Source: Sporosarcina sp. HYO08 (GTDB lineage Bacteria; Bacillota; Bacilli; Bacillales_A; Planococcaceae). From it: DNA of 64,000 bases. The notes below the pieces were generated by a model. That model was not told where the DNA came from, searched no databases, and saw nothing but the letters and a program-made list of their open reading frames with translations. How positions within the stretch are numbered: position 1 is the stretch's first letter; each line of letters starts with the position of its first letter. Positions 1-7,461 of this stretch are shown here, piece after piece. The stretch lies in assembly GCF_001563475.1 (NCBI RefSeq), contig NZ_LPUT01000029.1, positions 62,001-126,000 of the forward strand. Direction: 5' to 3'. Both the position numbers and the translations under genes were made by a program.

Positions 1-393
1 GGGTTGAAGACTGAGGAAACGTTATTTGCGGTCTTCCACGAAATGCCGATGTCTATGCTGCTGTCGATTGTTGCAATCTTGCTCATTGCTATTTTCTTCA
101 TTACATCTGCTGACTCCGCAACGTTTGTTCTTGGCATGCAGACAACGTACGGTTCATTGACGCCGCCAAATACTGTTAAATTAACATGGGGTGTTGCACA
201 AGCCGCCATTGCCATGATTCTTTTATCCGCCAATGGACTAACAGCATTGCAAAACGCACTCATTATTGCCGCGTTGCCCTTTTCCTTTATCATGATCTTA
301 ATGATGATCTCACTATATAAAGCGCTCGATAAGGAAAGAAAAGAATTAGGGCTTATGGTACGCCCTTATGAAAAGCGAAGAAAAATTAAATAG
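1..393 (+). CDS. BCCT-family osmolyte transporter, C-terminal fragment
   Basis: This is the 3' end of a gene whose start lies outside the window; the reading frame is open from base 1. The 130 visible residues carry the segment [15 protein letters not shown], a hallmark of the betaine/carnitine/choline transporters (OpuD/BetL/BetP type), followed by two hydrophobic helices and a basic cytoplasmic tail. Family members are plasma-membrane symporters that import glycine betaine and related solutes during osmotic stress. The substrate cannot be decided from this fragment. No strong T-tailed terminator follows. Confidence 0.85.
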   Translation, partial: GLKTEETLFAVFHEMPMSMLLSIVAILLIAIFFITSADSATFVLGMQTTYGSLTPPNTVKLTWGVAQAAIAMILLSANGLTALQNALIIAALPFSFIMILMMISLYKALDKERKELGLMVRPYEKRRKIK

Positions 394-443
394 TTTTTTG
401 ATGACAGCTGCTCCCCGATTTGGGTACGGTTGTCATCAAAAAA
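394..443. other. A/T-flanked inverted repeat after the BCCT gene
   Basis: TTTTTTGATGACA (from 394) pairs with TGTCATCAAAAAA (to 443) around a loop of about 24 nt. The T-run lies before the stem and the A-run after it on either strand, so it lacks the 3' U-tract of a canonical intrinsic terminator. It may still end or stabilise the upstream transcript. Confidence 0.35.
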
Positions 444-559
444 AAACGACCCATCTTGTTATTTAGGTTCTTCTGAACATTTTCAACTTGCAATTATACC
501 GAATTACATGTACAGTCATAGTAATTGAACATATACTTATTTCAAAACTTTGAAGTAAG

Positions 560-735
560 GATAGAGGCGCAAAGACCATTAGTACACAATTAGAGGATGA
601 TGAGATCCTGTGAAGGTTGTAGAAAGGGGAATTTGCCGAAGTGGAGAGAACCTCATTGTCTCGAAGCTGGTTCTGGGTTGAATAAGCTCAGGATTGTCAT
701 ATAGGTAACTATATGGAGGGCTATCTTACGCTAAG
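560..735 (+). promoter_or_regulatory. Lysine riboswitch (L box) of dapA
   Basis: The leader carries the conserved L-box blocks in the right order: AGAGGCGC at 563-570, AGTA at 581, AGAAAGGGGAA at 621-631, GCCGAAG at 635-641 and GGAGGGCTATCTTACG at 715-730. These match my memory of the B. subtilis lysC L box. Lysine binding should favour the terminator at 753-785 and so shut down dapA. A weak SigmaA-like promoter may precede it (TTGCAA 488-493, 17 bp, TACAGT 511-516), but that is tentative. The leader fills the roughly 460-base space between the BCCT gene and dapA. Confidence 0.93.
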
Positions 736-752
736 AAATAAACGATTATTTC

Positions 753-785
753 AAAGCAACAACGACCCCTCGTTGTTGCTTTTTG
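753..785 (+). terminator. Riboswitch-controlled terminator before dapA
   Basis: AAAGCAACAACGA and TCGTTGTTGCTTTTT form a 13-bp stem around CCCC, followed by a T-run. It lies directly after the L-box aptamer and ahead of the dapA ribosome-binding site, where the expression platform of a terminating lysine riboswitch is expected. Confidence 0.9.
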
Positions 786-856
786 CGTTCATTTACAAAT
801 TGCCCTTCTCCCTCTATTTTATTTATAAAAATAAACGAATAGGATGTGGAGAAAAA

Positions 857-1741
857 ATGAATTTCGGACAAATTGTAACAGCTATGGTGACGCCTTTTGA
901 TGAACAGTTAGACATTGATTTTGAAGCGACAAGAAACTTGATTGAGTATTTGATCGCCAACGGGACAGACAGTTTAGTCGTATCAGGCACAACAGGGGAA
1001 TCTCCGACATTAACGACCGAGGAAAAAGTGGAATTATTCAAATTCACGGTAGATGTTGTAAATGGAAGAGTGCCGGTCATTGCGGGGACAGGCTCGAATG
1101 ACACAAGAGCATCCGTCAAACTAACAAAGTTAGCGGAAGAAACGGGTGTCGATGCAGTGATGCTTGTCGTTCCATACTATAACAAGCCATGCCAGGAAGG
1201 AATGTACCAACACTTCAAAACAATTGCGGAGTCCACTTCTTTACCCGTCATGCTCTACAATGTGCCGGGAAGAACGGTCGCAAGTATTGATGTCGACACA
1301 GTCGTACGCCTTGCCGAAATCCCAAACATCGTTGCCATCAAAGAAGCGAGCGGCGATTTGGATGCTATGGCCGAAATTATTGAACGGACGCCAAGAGGTT
1401 TTGCTTTGTACAGCGGTGACGATGGTTTGACATTACCAGTCCTAACGATCGGCGGCGCAGGCATCGTTTCTGTTACGTCCCATATTCTTGGAAATGAAAT
1501 GCAAACGATGATGCGAAATTTCAAAATCGGCCATCTCGATGAGGCAGCTAAAGACCATCGCAAACTACTGCCAGCGATGAACGCACTTTTCGCGGCTCCA
1601 AACCCATCGCCTGTAAAAGCGGCACTGAACCTGAAAGGAATTCCGGTTGGCGGCGTCCGCTTGCCAATGCTTCCGTTGAACGATGAACAACTTCGTTCGC
1701 TAAAGCAGACTTTGACTAACTATGATGAAGTGACGGTTTAA
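857..1741 (+). CDS. dapA: 4-hydroxy-tetrahydrodipicolinate synthase
   Basis: DapA condenses pyruvate with aspartate semialdehyde, the committed step to lysine and meso-diaminopimelate, and so also feeds dipicolinate in spore formers. The 294-residue length is normal. Visible landmarks are GTTGESPTL (residues 44-52), YYNKP with Tyr134, Arg139, and the Schiff-base Lys162 in AIKEASGD. The ATG at 857 follows GGAG by 5 nt; an in-frame ATG at 713 lies inside the riboswitch and is not a start. The gene stands alone, unlike the dapG-dapA arrangement of B. subtilis, and the upstream L box implies lysine repression. Confidence 0.96.
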   Translation: MNFGQIVTAMVTPFDEQLDIDFEATRNLIEYLIANGTDSLVVSGTTGESPTLTTEEKVELFKFTVDVVNGRVPVIAGTGSNDTRASVKLTKLAEETGVDAVMLVVPYYNKPCQEGMYQHFKTIAESTSLPVMLYNVPGRTVASIDVDTVVRLAEIPNIVAIKEASGDLDAMAEIIERTPRGFALYSGDDGLTLPVLTIGGAGIVSVTSHILGNEMQTMMRNFKIGHLDEAAKDHRKLLPAMNALFAAPNPSPVKAALNLKGIPVGGVRLPMLPLNDEQLRSLKQTLTNYDEVTV

Positions 1742-1780
1742 TCACCGAAAGATCGGGTTGTCCCAAAAGCGTCTCTAAAA

Positions 1781-1865
1781 GTGCCTGGCACCGCTAAACA
1801 CTGTCAAAATATAGTATCATTTTTCAATGACGATACTATATTTAGTGTGCAATGGTGCCAGGCAC
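1781..1865 (+). repeat. 85-bp dispersed palindromic element, copy 1
   Basis: An 85-bp imperfect palindrome bounded by GTGCCTGGCAC and GTGCCAGGCAC. Its interior contains CGCTAAACACTGTCAAAATA and ATACTATATTTAGTGT, the two halves of the long hairpin. The same element occurs in reverse orientation at 11176-11260 and 49487-49571, and as an 11-bp remnant at 40852-40862. Here it fills the space between the convergent ends of dapA and the antiporter gene, and it may act as a bidirectional terminator although no long T-run adjoins it. Confidence 0.85.
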
Positions 1866-1892
1866 TTTGTTTTACAACAGCTCCATCTTTAA

Positions 1893-3932
1893 CTATTCTG
1901 TCGAGATTTCAGTATCGCGCGATCCGCGAATGTCAGTTTCTTTCATTTCCGTCGGATAGAACACGATAAAGTTACCGTGATTCAAAGAAGCTATTTTCTT
2001 AGGCAAAATTTCCAATTCTTGATTCCACGCCACGGTGCCTTTTCTAGCGCTTAATACAATCACAAGATCTGTTGATTTAAGGTTGTTCAATCCCTGCTCA
2101 TAAAGAGAATTCCACCCGTCAATGGATTCGAACTCGATTTTCACATTCGGTTGCACGCGTCCAGAAACTTTTTCATAGATCGCTAAGTCGTCACGGAGAA
2201 CAAGACCCTTAACAGTTGTACTCAACTGGGAAGCAATGTCCTTAACAATGGCAACTGCATCTTCAAACCCTGGTTTATAGACAACATTATTTGGCAGAAT
2301 TAGAATGACCCGATCCATTGTATTTAGCGGTTGGCTAATATTTGTAATAAGCGAGCGCTGATACGTATGTTCAAGAAAGTTATCAATCACTTTTCCGAAG
2401 GTCTTGTTGTTGCCTTCAGTCACACCATCCCAGCCTGCAATGATCGTCGTGATTTGTTCTTCTGTAGCCGCACGTTCAATCCCCCAACCAACATTTTGAT
2501 CGACCCGTGTTACCAGCTTAACAGGAACCTCTGCTCCTGCTGCATACATCACAGCATGCCCGAGCATTTTTTCCGCATGTGTGACTTCGTTGCTGGCCTC
2601 TTTTAAATCCTTTTGAACAATCGTTAATGGATACAGCGGTTCATCCGTCTTTAGTGCCTTTTTTAAAACAAATCCCATATCCATCAGTGATTCCATTGTA
2701 TTAGGATTCGCAAGCGGGATTAAGATCCGTTCAGAAAGTGTTTCATCCAGGACCGCCTTATCTTGTGAAATGGCCAGCTTCTTCGCATATTTTTCAGAGA
2801 AGTAAGGCCCCATAATACAAGTTAATAAGATGATCACAATAACAGCATTGACAATTTGTTGGTCAATCAATCCAAGACGGAATCCGACGAGCGTCGCTGC
2901 TAATGTTGCTGCTGCCTGTGAAATGGAAAGTCCAAAAATCAAACCGGTTTCCACTTTGGAATAGCCATATACTTTTCCTGTAATCCAACTTGCGGCCACT
3001 TTACCGACAATCCCTACAATGGTAATTAACGCCGTAATTAGTAACGCATCAGGACTAGATACAAGCACACGCAGATCCATCATCATCCCAACAGATAATA
3101 AGAAGAAAGGAATGAACAATGCATTCGCTGTAAATTTGATGCGATTCATTAATGGTCCATGATCGTAAATGTAGCGGTTGAGCGCAAGACCGGCCAAGAA
3201 TGCACCGATGATTGGTTCCAAGCCAACAAACAATGAGATGGCCCCAGCTACAAATAGGACTGCCATGACAAAGTTAAATTCTAAAGCACCTTCATTATTG
3301 GATTTCTTAAAGAACCACTTCGTCAAATAAGGCGTAATCACGAGAACGCCAGCAGCAAAAACAGCTGTTGCAACGAGCAAATATGTCCAGAACCCCAATG
3401 TTAAATTGCCTGCGGATGCACCCGTTACGATTGCCAGCACAAGCATAGCCAAGCTATCTGTTAACAGTGTCCCGCCAATCGCCGTCGTGACAGCTGTATT
3501 TTTGCTAATCCCGAGGCGGCTCACCGCAGGATAACCAAGCAGCGTATGGGAAGAAAGAATCGTACCAAATAAGATAGCTGGAAGGACACCAAGATCCAAC
3601 CACAACCCTACGACGATTCCAAGAATGAAAGGAATCCCAAAGGAAAGTGTTCCAAAGAAAATACTGCGGTTCCGGTACTTTTTAAAACCGTCAAAGTCCA
3701 GCTCCAGCCCCGCTATAAACATAATGAACAATAAACCGACCGTTCCAAGCAACTCAATTGTCGAATCGAGTGCTAAGAGTCCGAACCCATTTGGACCAAC
3801 GATAATTCCCGCCACAATCGGTCCGATAATCGCAGGCATCCTTAGTTTTGTCATTAAGATCGGAAAGAACAAAAAAATTAACACAGCTAAACCAAATATC
3901 AAAACTGGTCCCTGCAGTGGAATATTCAACAT
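1893..3932 (-). CDS. CPA2-family cation:proton antiporter
   Basis: A 679-residue protein. Residues 1-390 are a chain of about 12 hydrophobic helices typical of the Na_H_Exchanger/KefB-like CPA2 family, with the motif GLELDFDGFKKY near residue 75 and several Gly-rich transmembrane segments. Residues from about 400 to the end are soluble and alternate beta and alpha elements, most like a pair of universal-stress-type nucleotide-binding domains. It probably exchanges K+ or Na+ for protons in the plasma membrane, with the tail as a regulatory domain. ATG at 3932 is preceded by GTGAGG. The cation cannot be assigned from sequence. Confidence 0.85.
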   Translation of the reverse strand: MLNIPLQGPVLIFGLAVLIFLFFPILMTKLRMPAIIGPIVAGIIVGPNGFGLLALDSTIELLGTVGLLFIMFIAGLELDFDGFKKYRNRSIFFGTLSFGIPFILGIVVGLWLDLGVLPAILFGTILSSHTLLGYPAVSRLGISKNTAVTTAIGGTLLTDSLAMLVLAIVTGASAGNLTLGFWTYLLVATAVFAAGVLVITPYLTKWFFKKSNNEGALEFNFVMAVLFVAGAISLFVGLEPIIGAFLAGLALNRYIYDHGPLMNRIKFTANALFIPFFLLSVGMMMDLRVLVSSPDALLITALITIVGIVGKVAASWITGKVYGYSKVETGLIFGLSISQAAATLAATLVGFRLGLIDQQIVNAVIVIILLTCIMGPYFSEKYAKKLAISQDKAVLDETLSERILIPLANPNTMESLMDMGFVLKKALKTDEPLYPLTIVQKDLKEASNEVTHAEKMLGHAVMYAAGAEVPVKLVTRVDQNVGWGIERAATEEQITTIIAGWDGVTEGNNKTFGKVIDNFLEHTYQRSLITNISQPLNTMDRVILILPNNVVYKPGFEDAVAIVKDIASQLSTTVKGLVLRDDLAIYEKVSGRVQPNVKIEFESIDGWNSLYEQGLNNLKSTDLVIVLSARKGTVAWNQELEILPKKIASLNHGNFIVFYPTEMKETDIRGSRDTEISTE

Positions 3933-4185
3933 GATTTCAACCTCACTTTTTTAAAAAGCACTAACTTGATCACTTGCATCTTTGATTATTTTTTACGAAT
4001 TAACACTGTACTATATTTGATTTAAAAATTCCAGTTCGAAAAAAGATTTGAAAATCATTCGATAATCCAGAGAAAAAAGTATTTGGCAAGAAAACAGCTA
4101 ATGTAGGCGGTTATTAAGAGATTTTGTCCTTAGACCTTCTGTTAAAACTTATTCTACGAATGCTTTCTACTTCTTGACACAGCAA

Positions 4186-4219
4186 AAGCCTTCCAATTCA
4201 ATCGTTGAATCGGAAGGCC
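4186..4219 (-). terminator. Terminator of the 492-residue gene
   Basis: On the minus strand, GCCTTCCGATTCAA and TTGAATTGGAAGGC pair around a short CGA loop, followed by TTTTGC. It ends the gene at 4234. The rest of the space from 3933 to 4185 holds only the leader of the antiporter gene; I see no further gene or convincing promoter in it. Confidence 0.75.
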
Positions 4220-4233
4220 TCCAAGGATGCCCT

Positions 4234-5712
4234 TTAAAAAAACTGTGTGTCTCCTATGTCTACAAAGTATGCTTTCCCATTTTCAGCATCAATCATTTGG
4301 ATATGCCCAATCGTTTCTTGAAATGAAGGCAAATAGGTTAGATGATAAAATGGTTTTCCATCTTCGTCATATGCCAATGTCATGGAAAGTTCCATATGCA
4401 ATTTACGCATGAATTGTTTCTTTGCATCTTCTTTTGAGAGTATTGGTTTTGTGTTTATTTGCGCGAGGAATGTTTGATTTACAGGTTCGATGGATGCACT
4501 CACAATATTTCCCGAGTAGGTCCCTACTTGGATACATGTTACTTTTTCAACAGGAACCCCATTTGCATGGTACTGAAAATAAAAGGCGATTGATTTCTCC
4601 TCTTCTTCATTTTCCTCCATACTTCCCTCATCCAAGTCATTCCATTCTTCCCCGTCGTTACCTTCAAACTCATCATCGATTGCTTCTGCCCACTCTTCAT
4701 CTTCCGTTTCTTCTATTTCCATAACGAAATGCTCGTGTGCTTCAGGAAATATTTTAAATAGGAAATCCAGTGCTTTTTTTTGCAAAACATTATCTGCTTG
4801 TTGCACTCGTTCCCCTTGCCATTGTTCACCATTGTAGATAAATGTCGGCATGTTCGTTTCACGATCAAAATGGATGGTAATCATTTGTTCCGCATACGCC
4901 TCTGTAAAATCAATTTCTTCTGGTTGTGGGATTGATACATGCCTCCATTTTTTAATAACAAGATCTTCATCTACATGCTCTCCAAGCTTTACGTAGTTTT
5001 CCGTCATGCCGATCAACTCATAGATAGATACACTTGGCCCATCTTGCTGCTGAATCGGTTCGTAGCAATTGCCTTCTTCCACAACGACAGGTTCTTCTCC
5101 TGAAGTCGGTATATCTACGGCAGCTTTCTTTAGTGCATAAACAAGTCGATACGCATTATCCCCATTTTTATAAATTTCGGTATCGGTTTGTCGAATGATC
5201 AGTTCAAAATCAACGAGGGATGCATATTTTTCTTTTGCTTCCGCTTCAGAAATCATTTGTGCTGGATACACAATATCTACCTGATCATGGTCATAGCAAA
5301 ATTGTACAACTTCCCCACCTGTTGAAATGGTGAGTGAAAACCCAATACCCGGAAGTTGAATGCCATACTTTTCATCCTTTATTCCATAAGTCACGATATA
5401 TGTTTCATCTAAGTCAATAATTGATTGAAGCAGATATTCTTCTAGCCCTTGCGGATAAAATGCTTTGATAAACTTTTCGGCAATTGACTGCATATCCCCG
5501 CTCATAAAATCCCCTTGTTTGTACGAATCAATTTGGTAGTAGTTGACAAGATTTCCGGCTAGATCCAGTACACAAACCGCTAGCAGATCCTCATTGCCCT
5601 CTTCATAGATTTCGTACGTAATCCCCTTAAAAGCATCGTCCCCCTCTTCACTTTGAACAAACGTCACATCTTTTTTTAATAAGTTAGCTAATGTATCAAT
5701 TGTCTTGTTCAT
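4234..5712 (-). CDS. Uncharacterised acidic protein, possibly YcdB/YcdC-like
   Basis: 492 residues with no signal peptide and no membrane segment, so presumably cytoplasmic. The chain looks like repeats of an alpha/beta module (for example YRLVYALKK near 190 and FYHLTYLPS near 455), reminiscent of the YcdB/YcdC (DUF4901) repeat; that link is tentative. Residues 332-373 are a strongly acidic linker rich in Glu and Asp separating the N-terminal two thirds from a final 119-residue module. The start follows GGGGATGGGG. It is monocistronic with its own terminator. No catalytic motif is recognisable, so no function is proposed. Confidence 0.75.
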   Translation of the reverse strand: MNKTIDTLANLLKKDVTFVQSEEGDDAFKGITYEIYEEGNEDLLAVCVLDLAGNLVNYYQIDSYKQGDFMSGDMQSIAEKFIKAFYPQGLEEYLLQSIIDLDETYIVTYGIKDEKYGIQLPGIGFSLTISTGGEVVQFCYDHDQVDIVYPAQMISEAEAKEKYASLVDFELIIRQTDTEIYKNGDNAYRLVYALKKAAVDIPTSGEEPVVVEEGNCYEPIQQQDGPSVSIYELIGMTENYVKLGEHVDEDLVIKKWRHVSIPQPEEIDFTEAYAEQMITIHFDRETNMPTFIYNGEQWQGERVQQADNVLQKKALDFLFKIFPEAHEHFVMEIEETEDEEWAEAIDDEFEGNDGEEWNDLDEGSMEENEEEEKSIAFYFQYHANGVPVEKVTCIQVGTYSGNIVSASIEPVNQTFLAQINTKPILSKEDAKKQFMRKLHMELSMTLAYDEDGKPFYHLTYLPSFQETIGHIQMIDAENGKAYFVDIGDTQFF

Positions 5713-5945
5713 GCCCCATCCCCTGCCCCTTCTCCTTCGTCAGATAAAATCATTATAAATGGTTTATTAAACGATGTCTTTTGAAATCCAATGGGCCCTA
5801 TCATTTCTCGCAAAGCCGAAATTTCGAACGACAAAAAACTCATCATTTTAGATACTATTCATTGTAACTAGTGCCTCCTGTTACAACGTTATTATTTTGA
5901 ATAAACGCTATCATCAATTGAACAAAAAACTCCGAATAAGAAAAA

Positions 5946-5971
5946 CATAGGAAGGTTTTGGTCTTCCTATG
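5946..5971 (-). terminator. Terminator of the 49-residue gene
   Basis: On the minus strand ACATAGGAAG and CTTCCTATGT form a 10-bp stem around ACCAAAAC, followed by TTTTC. It lies just beyond the stop codon at 5984, supporting that small gene as a transcribed unit. Confidence 0.75.
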
Positions 5972-5983
5972 TTTTCATTCATA

Positions 5984-6133
5984 CTATTTATCTGTTTGTT
6001 TTTGCTTTTTTTTCAAATACTCCGCACGTATTTTTTCAAGGTGCTGCTTTTTATCAAATTTGGTTGGCTTGTTTTTTTCATGATACTTTGTCACAGCCGC
6101 TTTACCTTTGTTATCCAATTGATATTTCCCCAC
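5984..6133 (-). CDS. Conserved-looking small basic protein, 49 residues
   Basis: GTG start at 6133, with TAGGTGA placed 6-7 nt upstream. The product begins VGKYQLDNKGKAAVTKYHEK, is very rich in Lys, has no membrane segment, and ends KKKQKQTDK. It reads as a genuine short cytoplasmic protein, helped by its terminator at 5946-5971. It recalls small uncharacterised Bacillales proteins that begin MGKYxLDNKGKA, but I cannot name it. Between 6134 and 6334 I see nothing convincing. Confidence 0.65.
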   Translation of the reverse strand: MGKYQLDNKGKAAVTKYHEKNKPTKFDKKQHLEKIRAEYLKKKQKQTDK

Positions 6134-6334
6134 TTTGTTCACCTACTTTTCTTTCCTCGTCTTCAAAGAGAACCTACTCAACAAATATAATGTACCTTAT
6201 TTTACTGAAGTATACCTTTTACCTCCAGTAGTGTATTGATTGATGGTGTAGGAACTTTCATTCCAATGTGCTTAGCACTTTTAGATGAACGAGCAAAACT
6301 TTTATTAATAATCATTTTATCTATCCTATAACTT

Positions 6335-6383
6335 AAAAATAGGGATATTGCCCAAGAGTCTAGCTCCCGTTCAATACCCCTAT
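6335..6383 (-). terminator. Terminator of ssrA
   Basis: On the minus strand ATAGGGGTATTG pairs with CAATATCCCTAT (12 bp, one G-U) around a 21-nt loop that can itself form a small GAG/CTC stem, followed by TTTTTAAG. It starts about 45 nt after the mature tmRNA 3' end. Its presence shows that the open frame running through 6202-6474 is an accident. Confidence 0.8.
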
Positions 6384-6427
6384 CTTTTAAATCATTGTTA
6401 CGACTACATTTATCAGCCATAAAATTA

Positions 6428-6787
6428 TGGAGACGGCGGGAGTCGAACCCGCGTCCAGAGGCTCCAACACTCAAGCATCTACGCGTGTAGATCGTCTATT
6501 TGCGATTCGCGTAGCATTATGCCGACAATCAGGGCGTCTTGTACGCTATCCTGCGAATCTCTTCCGTCTGCCTCAGGAGGCAACAGCCGGCGTATCCCAC
6601 TAAAGTTGAGCCTTACAATGCCACGTGGGCAATGGAATTGAAAGGCAGATTCAGTCAGCTATTAAGCTGCGAATGCTAAGTTGTTGTTTGTTTTGCCAGT
6701 TATTATAAACTGCCGTTTCTGACGGAGCCGAGCCCTCCGACGCGCAACTCAAGCTCAGACGACCCCTGTCGAATCCGTAACGTCCCC
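6428..6787 (-). ncRNA. ssrA: tmRNA
   Basis: The 360-nt gene starts GGGGACG (6787-6781) and ends CGTCTCC plus discriminator A (6434-6428), forming the tRNA-like acceptor stem; the CCA end is not encoded. The T arm appears as GGTTCGACTCC. The mRNA-like part at 6697-6662 encodes GKTNNNLAFAA and a TAA stop, giving the degradation tag A-GKTNNNLAFAA after the charged alanine. tmRNA with SmpB rescues stalled ribosomes and tags the nascent chain for proteases such as ClpXP. smpB and rnr lie immediately upstream on the same strand. Confidence 0.97.
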
Positions 6788-6845
6788 GATATGAGGATGT
6801 CAGGATCGCCTTAATGAAAAGGCTTCTGAACAAGTTTCTAAATCT

Positions 6846-6874
6846 ATTGTACAGGATTTTAATGAAAAAATCAA
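6846..6874 (-). promoter_or_regulatory. Candidate SigmaA promoter of ssrA
   Basis: TTGATT (6874-6869), a 17-bp spacer and TACAAT (6851-6846) on the minus strand. It overlaps the smpB stop codon and would start transcription about 50 nt before the mature tmRNA 5' end, consistent with 5' trimming by RNase P. Confidence 0.6.
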
Positions 6875-7338
6875 TACTGCTGTTTTGCCTTGAATGCGCG
6901 TTCCATCTCACGCTTCGCTTCTTTCTTCTTCAAATCCTCTCGTTTGTCGTAATGCTTCTTCCCTTTTCCGACGCCGATTAAGACTTTTGCGAAGCCATCT
7001 TTTAAGTACATTTTTATTGGTACAATGGCATAGCCTTGCTCTTTCACCTTGCCAATTAACGCATTGATTTGTCTTTTATGCAACAATAATTTTCTAGAAC
7101 GAAGCGGATCGTGGTTAAAACGATTTCCTTGGTCGTACGGACTAATATGCATATTGGAAATCCACGCTTCATTATTTCGAATCCGTACAAATGCATCTTT
7201 TAATTGAACTTTCCCATTACGAATTGATTTGATTTCTGTACCTTGCAAAACAATTCCTGCCTCAATTGTCTCCTCAATGGCAAAATCAAAATTTGCTCGT
7301 TTATTCATTGCAACAGATTTCCCTTGGCCTTTTGCCAT
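6871..7338 (-). CDS. smpB: SsrA-binding protein SmpB
   Basis: 155 residues, full length for the family. The OB-fold core ([18 protein letters not shown], then the SPYDQGN segment) and the basic C-terminal tail ([19 protein letters not shown]) are present. The tail enters the mRNA channel of a stalled ribosome in place of a codon-anticodon pair while SmpB delivers Ala-tmRNA. Its partner ssrA follows directly and rnr precedes it; RNase R degrades the non-stop messages released by this system. This order is conserved in Bacillales. Confidence 0.97.
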   Translation of the reverse strand: MAKGQGKSVAMNKRANFDFAIEETIEAGIVLQGTEIKSIRNGKVQLKDAFVRIRNNEAWISNMHISPYDQGNRFNHDPLRSRKLLLHKRQINALIGKVKEQGYAIVPIKMYLKDGFAKVLIGVGKGKKHYDKREDLKKKEAKREMERAFKAKQQY

Positions 7339-7435
7339 GCTTTTTCCCCCTGTATCTTATTATACACCGCCACCTTTTTTAGCTTGCGGCTTCCGCTTCA
7401 TTCTACAAACTGTTTTCCGATACAGAACGAAGCGA

Positions 7436-7459
7436 CCGGAGAGGCAAGTGCCACTCCGG
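7436..7459 (-). other. G/C-rich hairpin between rnr and smpB
   Basis: CCGGAG and CTCCGG enclose GGC/GCC, giving an almost continuous 9-10 bp stem with a 4-nt loop. No U-tract follows, so it is more likely a processing or stability element in the rnr-smpB transcript than a terminator. Confidence 0.45.
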
Positions 7460-7461
7460 CA

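Noticed and set aside
394..443. Possible intrinsic terminator after the BCCT gene
   Set aside because: The U-tract would precede rather than follow the stem on both strands, so it is listed only as an inverted repeat.
713..856. 48-codon N-terminal extension of DapA
   Set aside because: The extension is translated from the riboswitch 3' end and terminator; homology and the ribosome-binding site place the start at 857.
6202..6474. Open frame of 90 codons running out of the 3' end of ssrA, suggesting an integrase remnant at a tmRNA attachment site
   Set aside because: It has no ribosome-binding site, begins inside tmRNA, and contains the ssrA intrinsic terminator (6335-6383). No direct repeat of the tmRNA 3' end was seen downstream, so I do not claim an inserted element.
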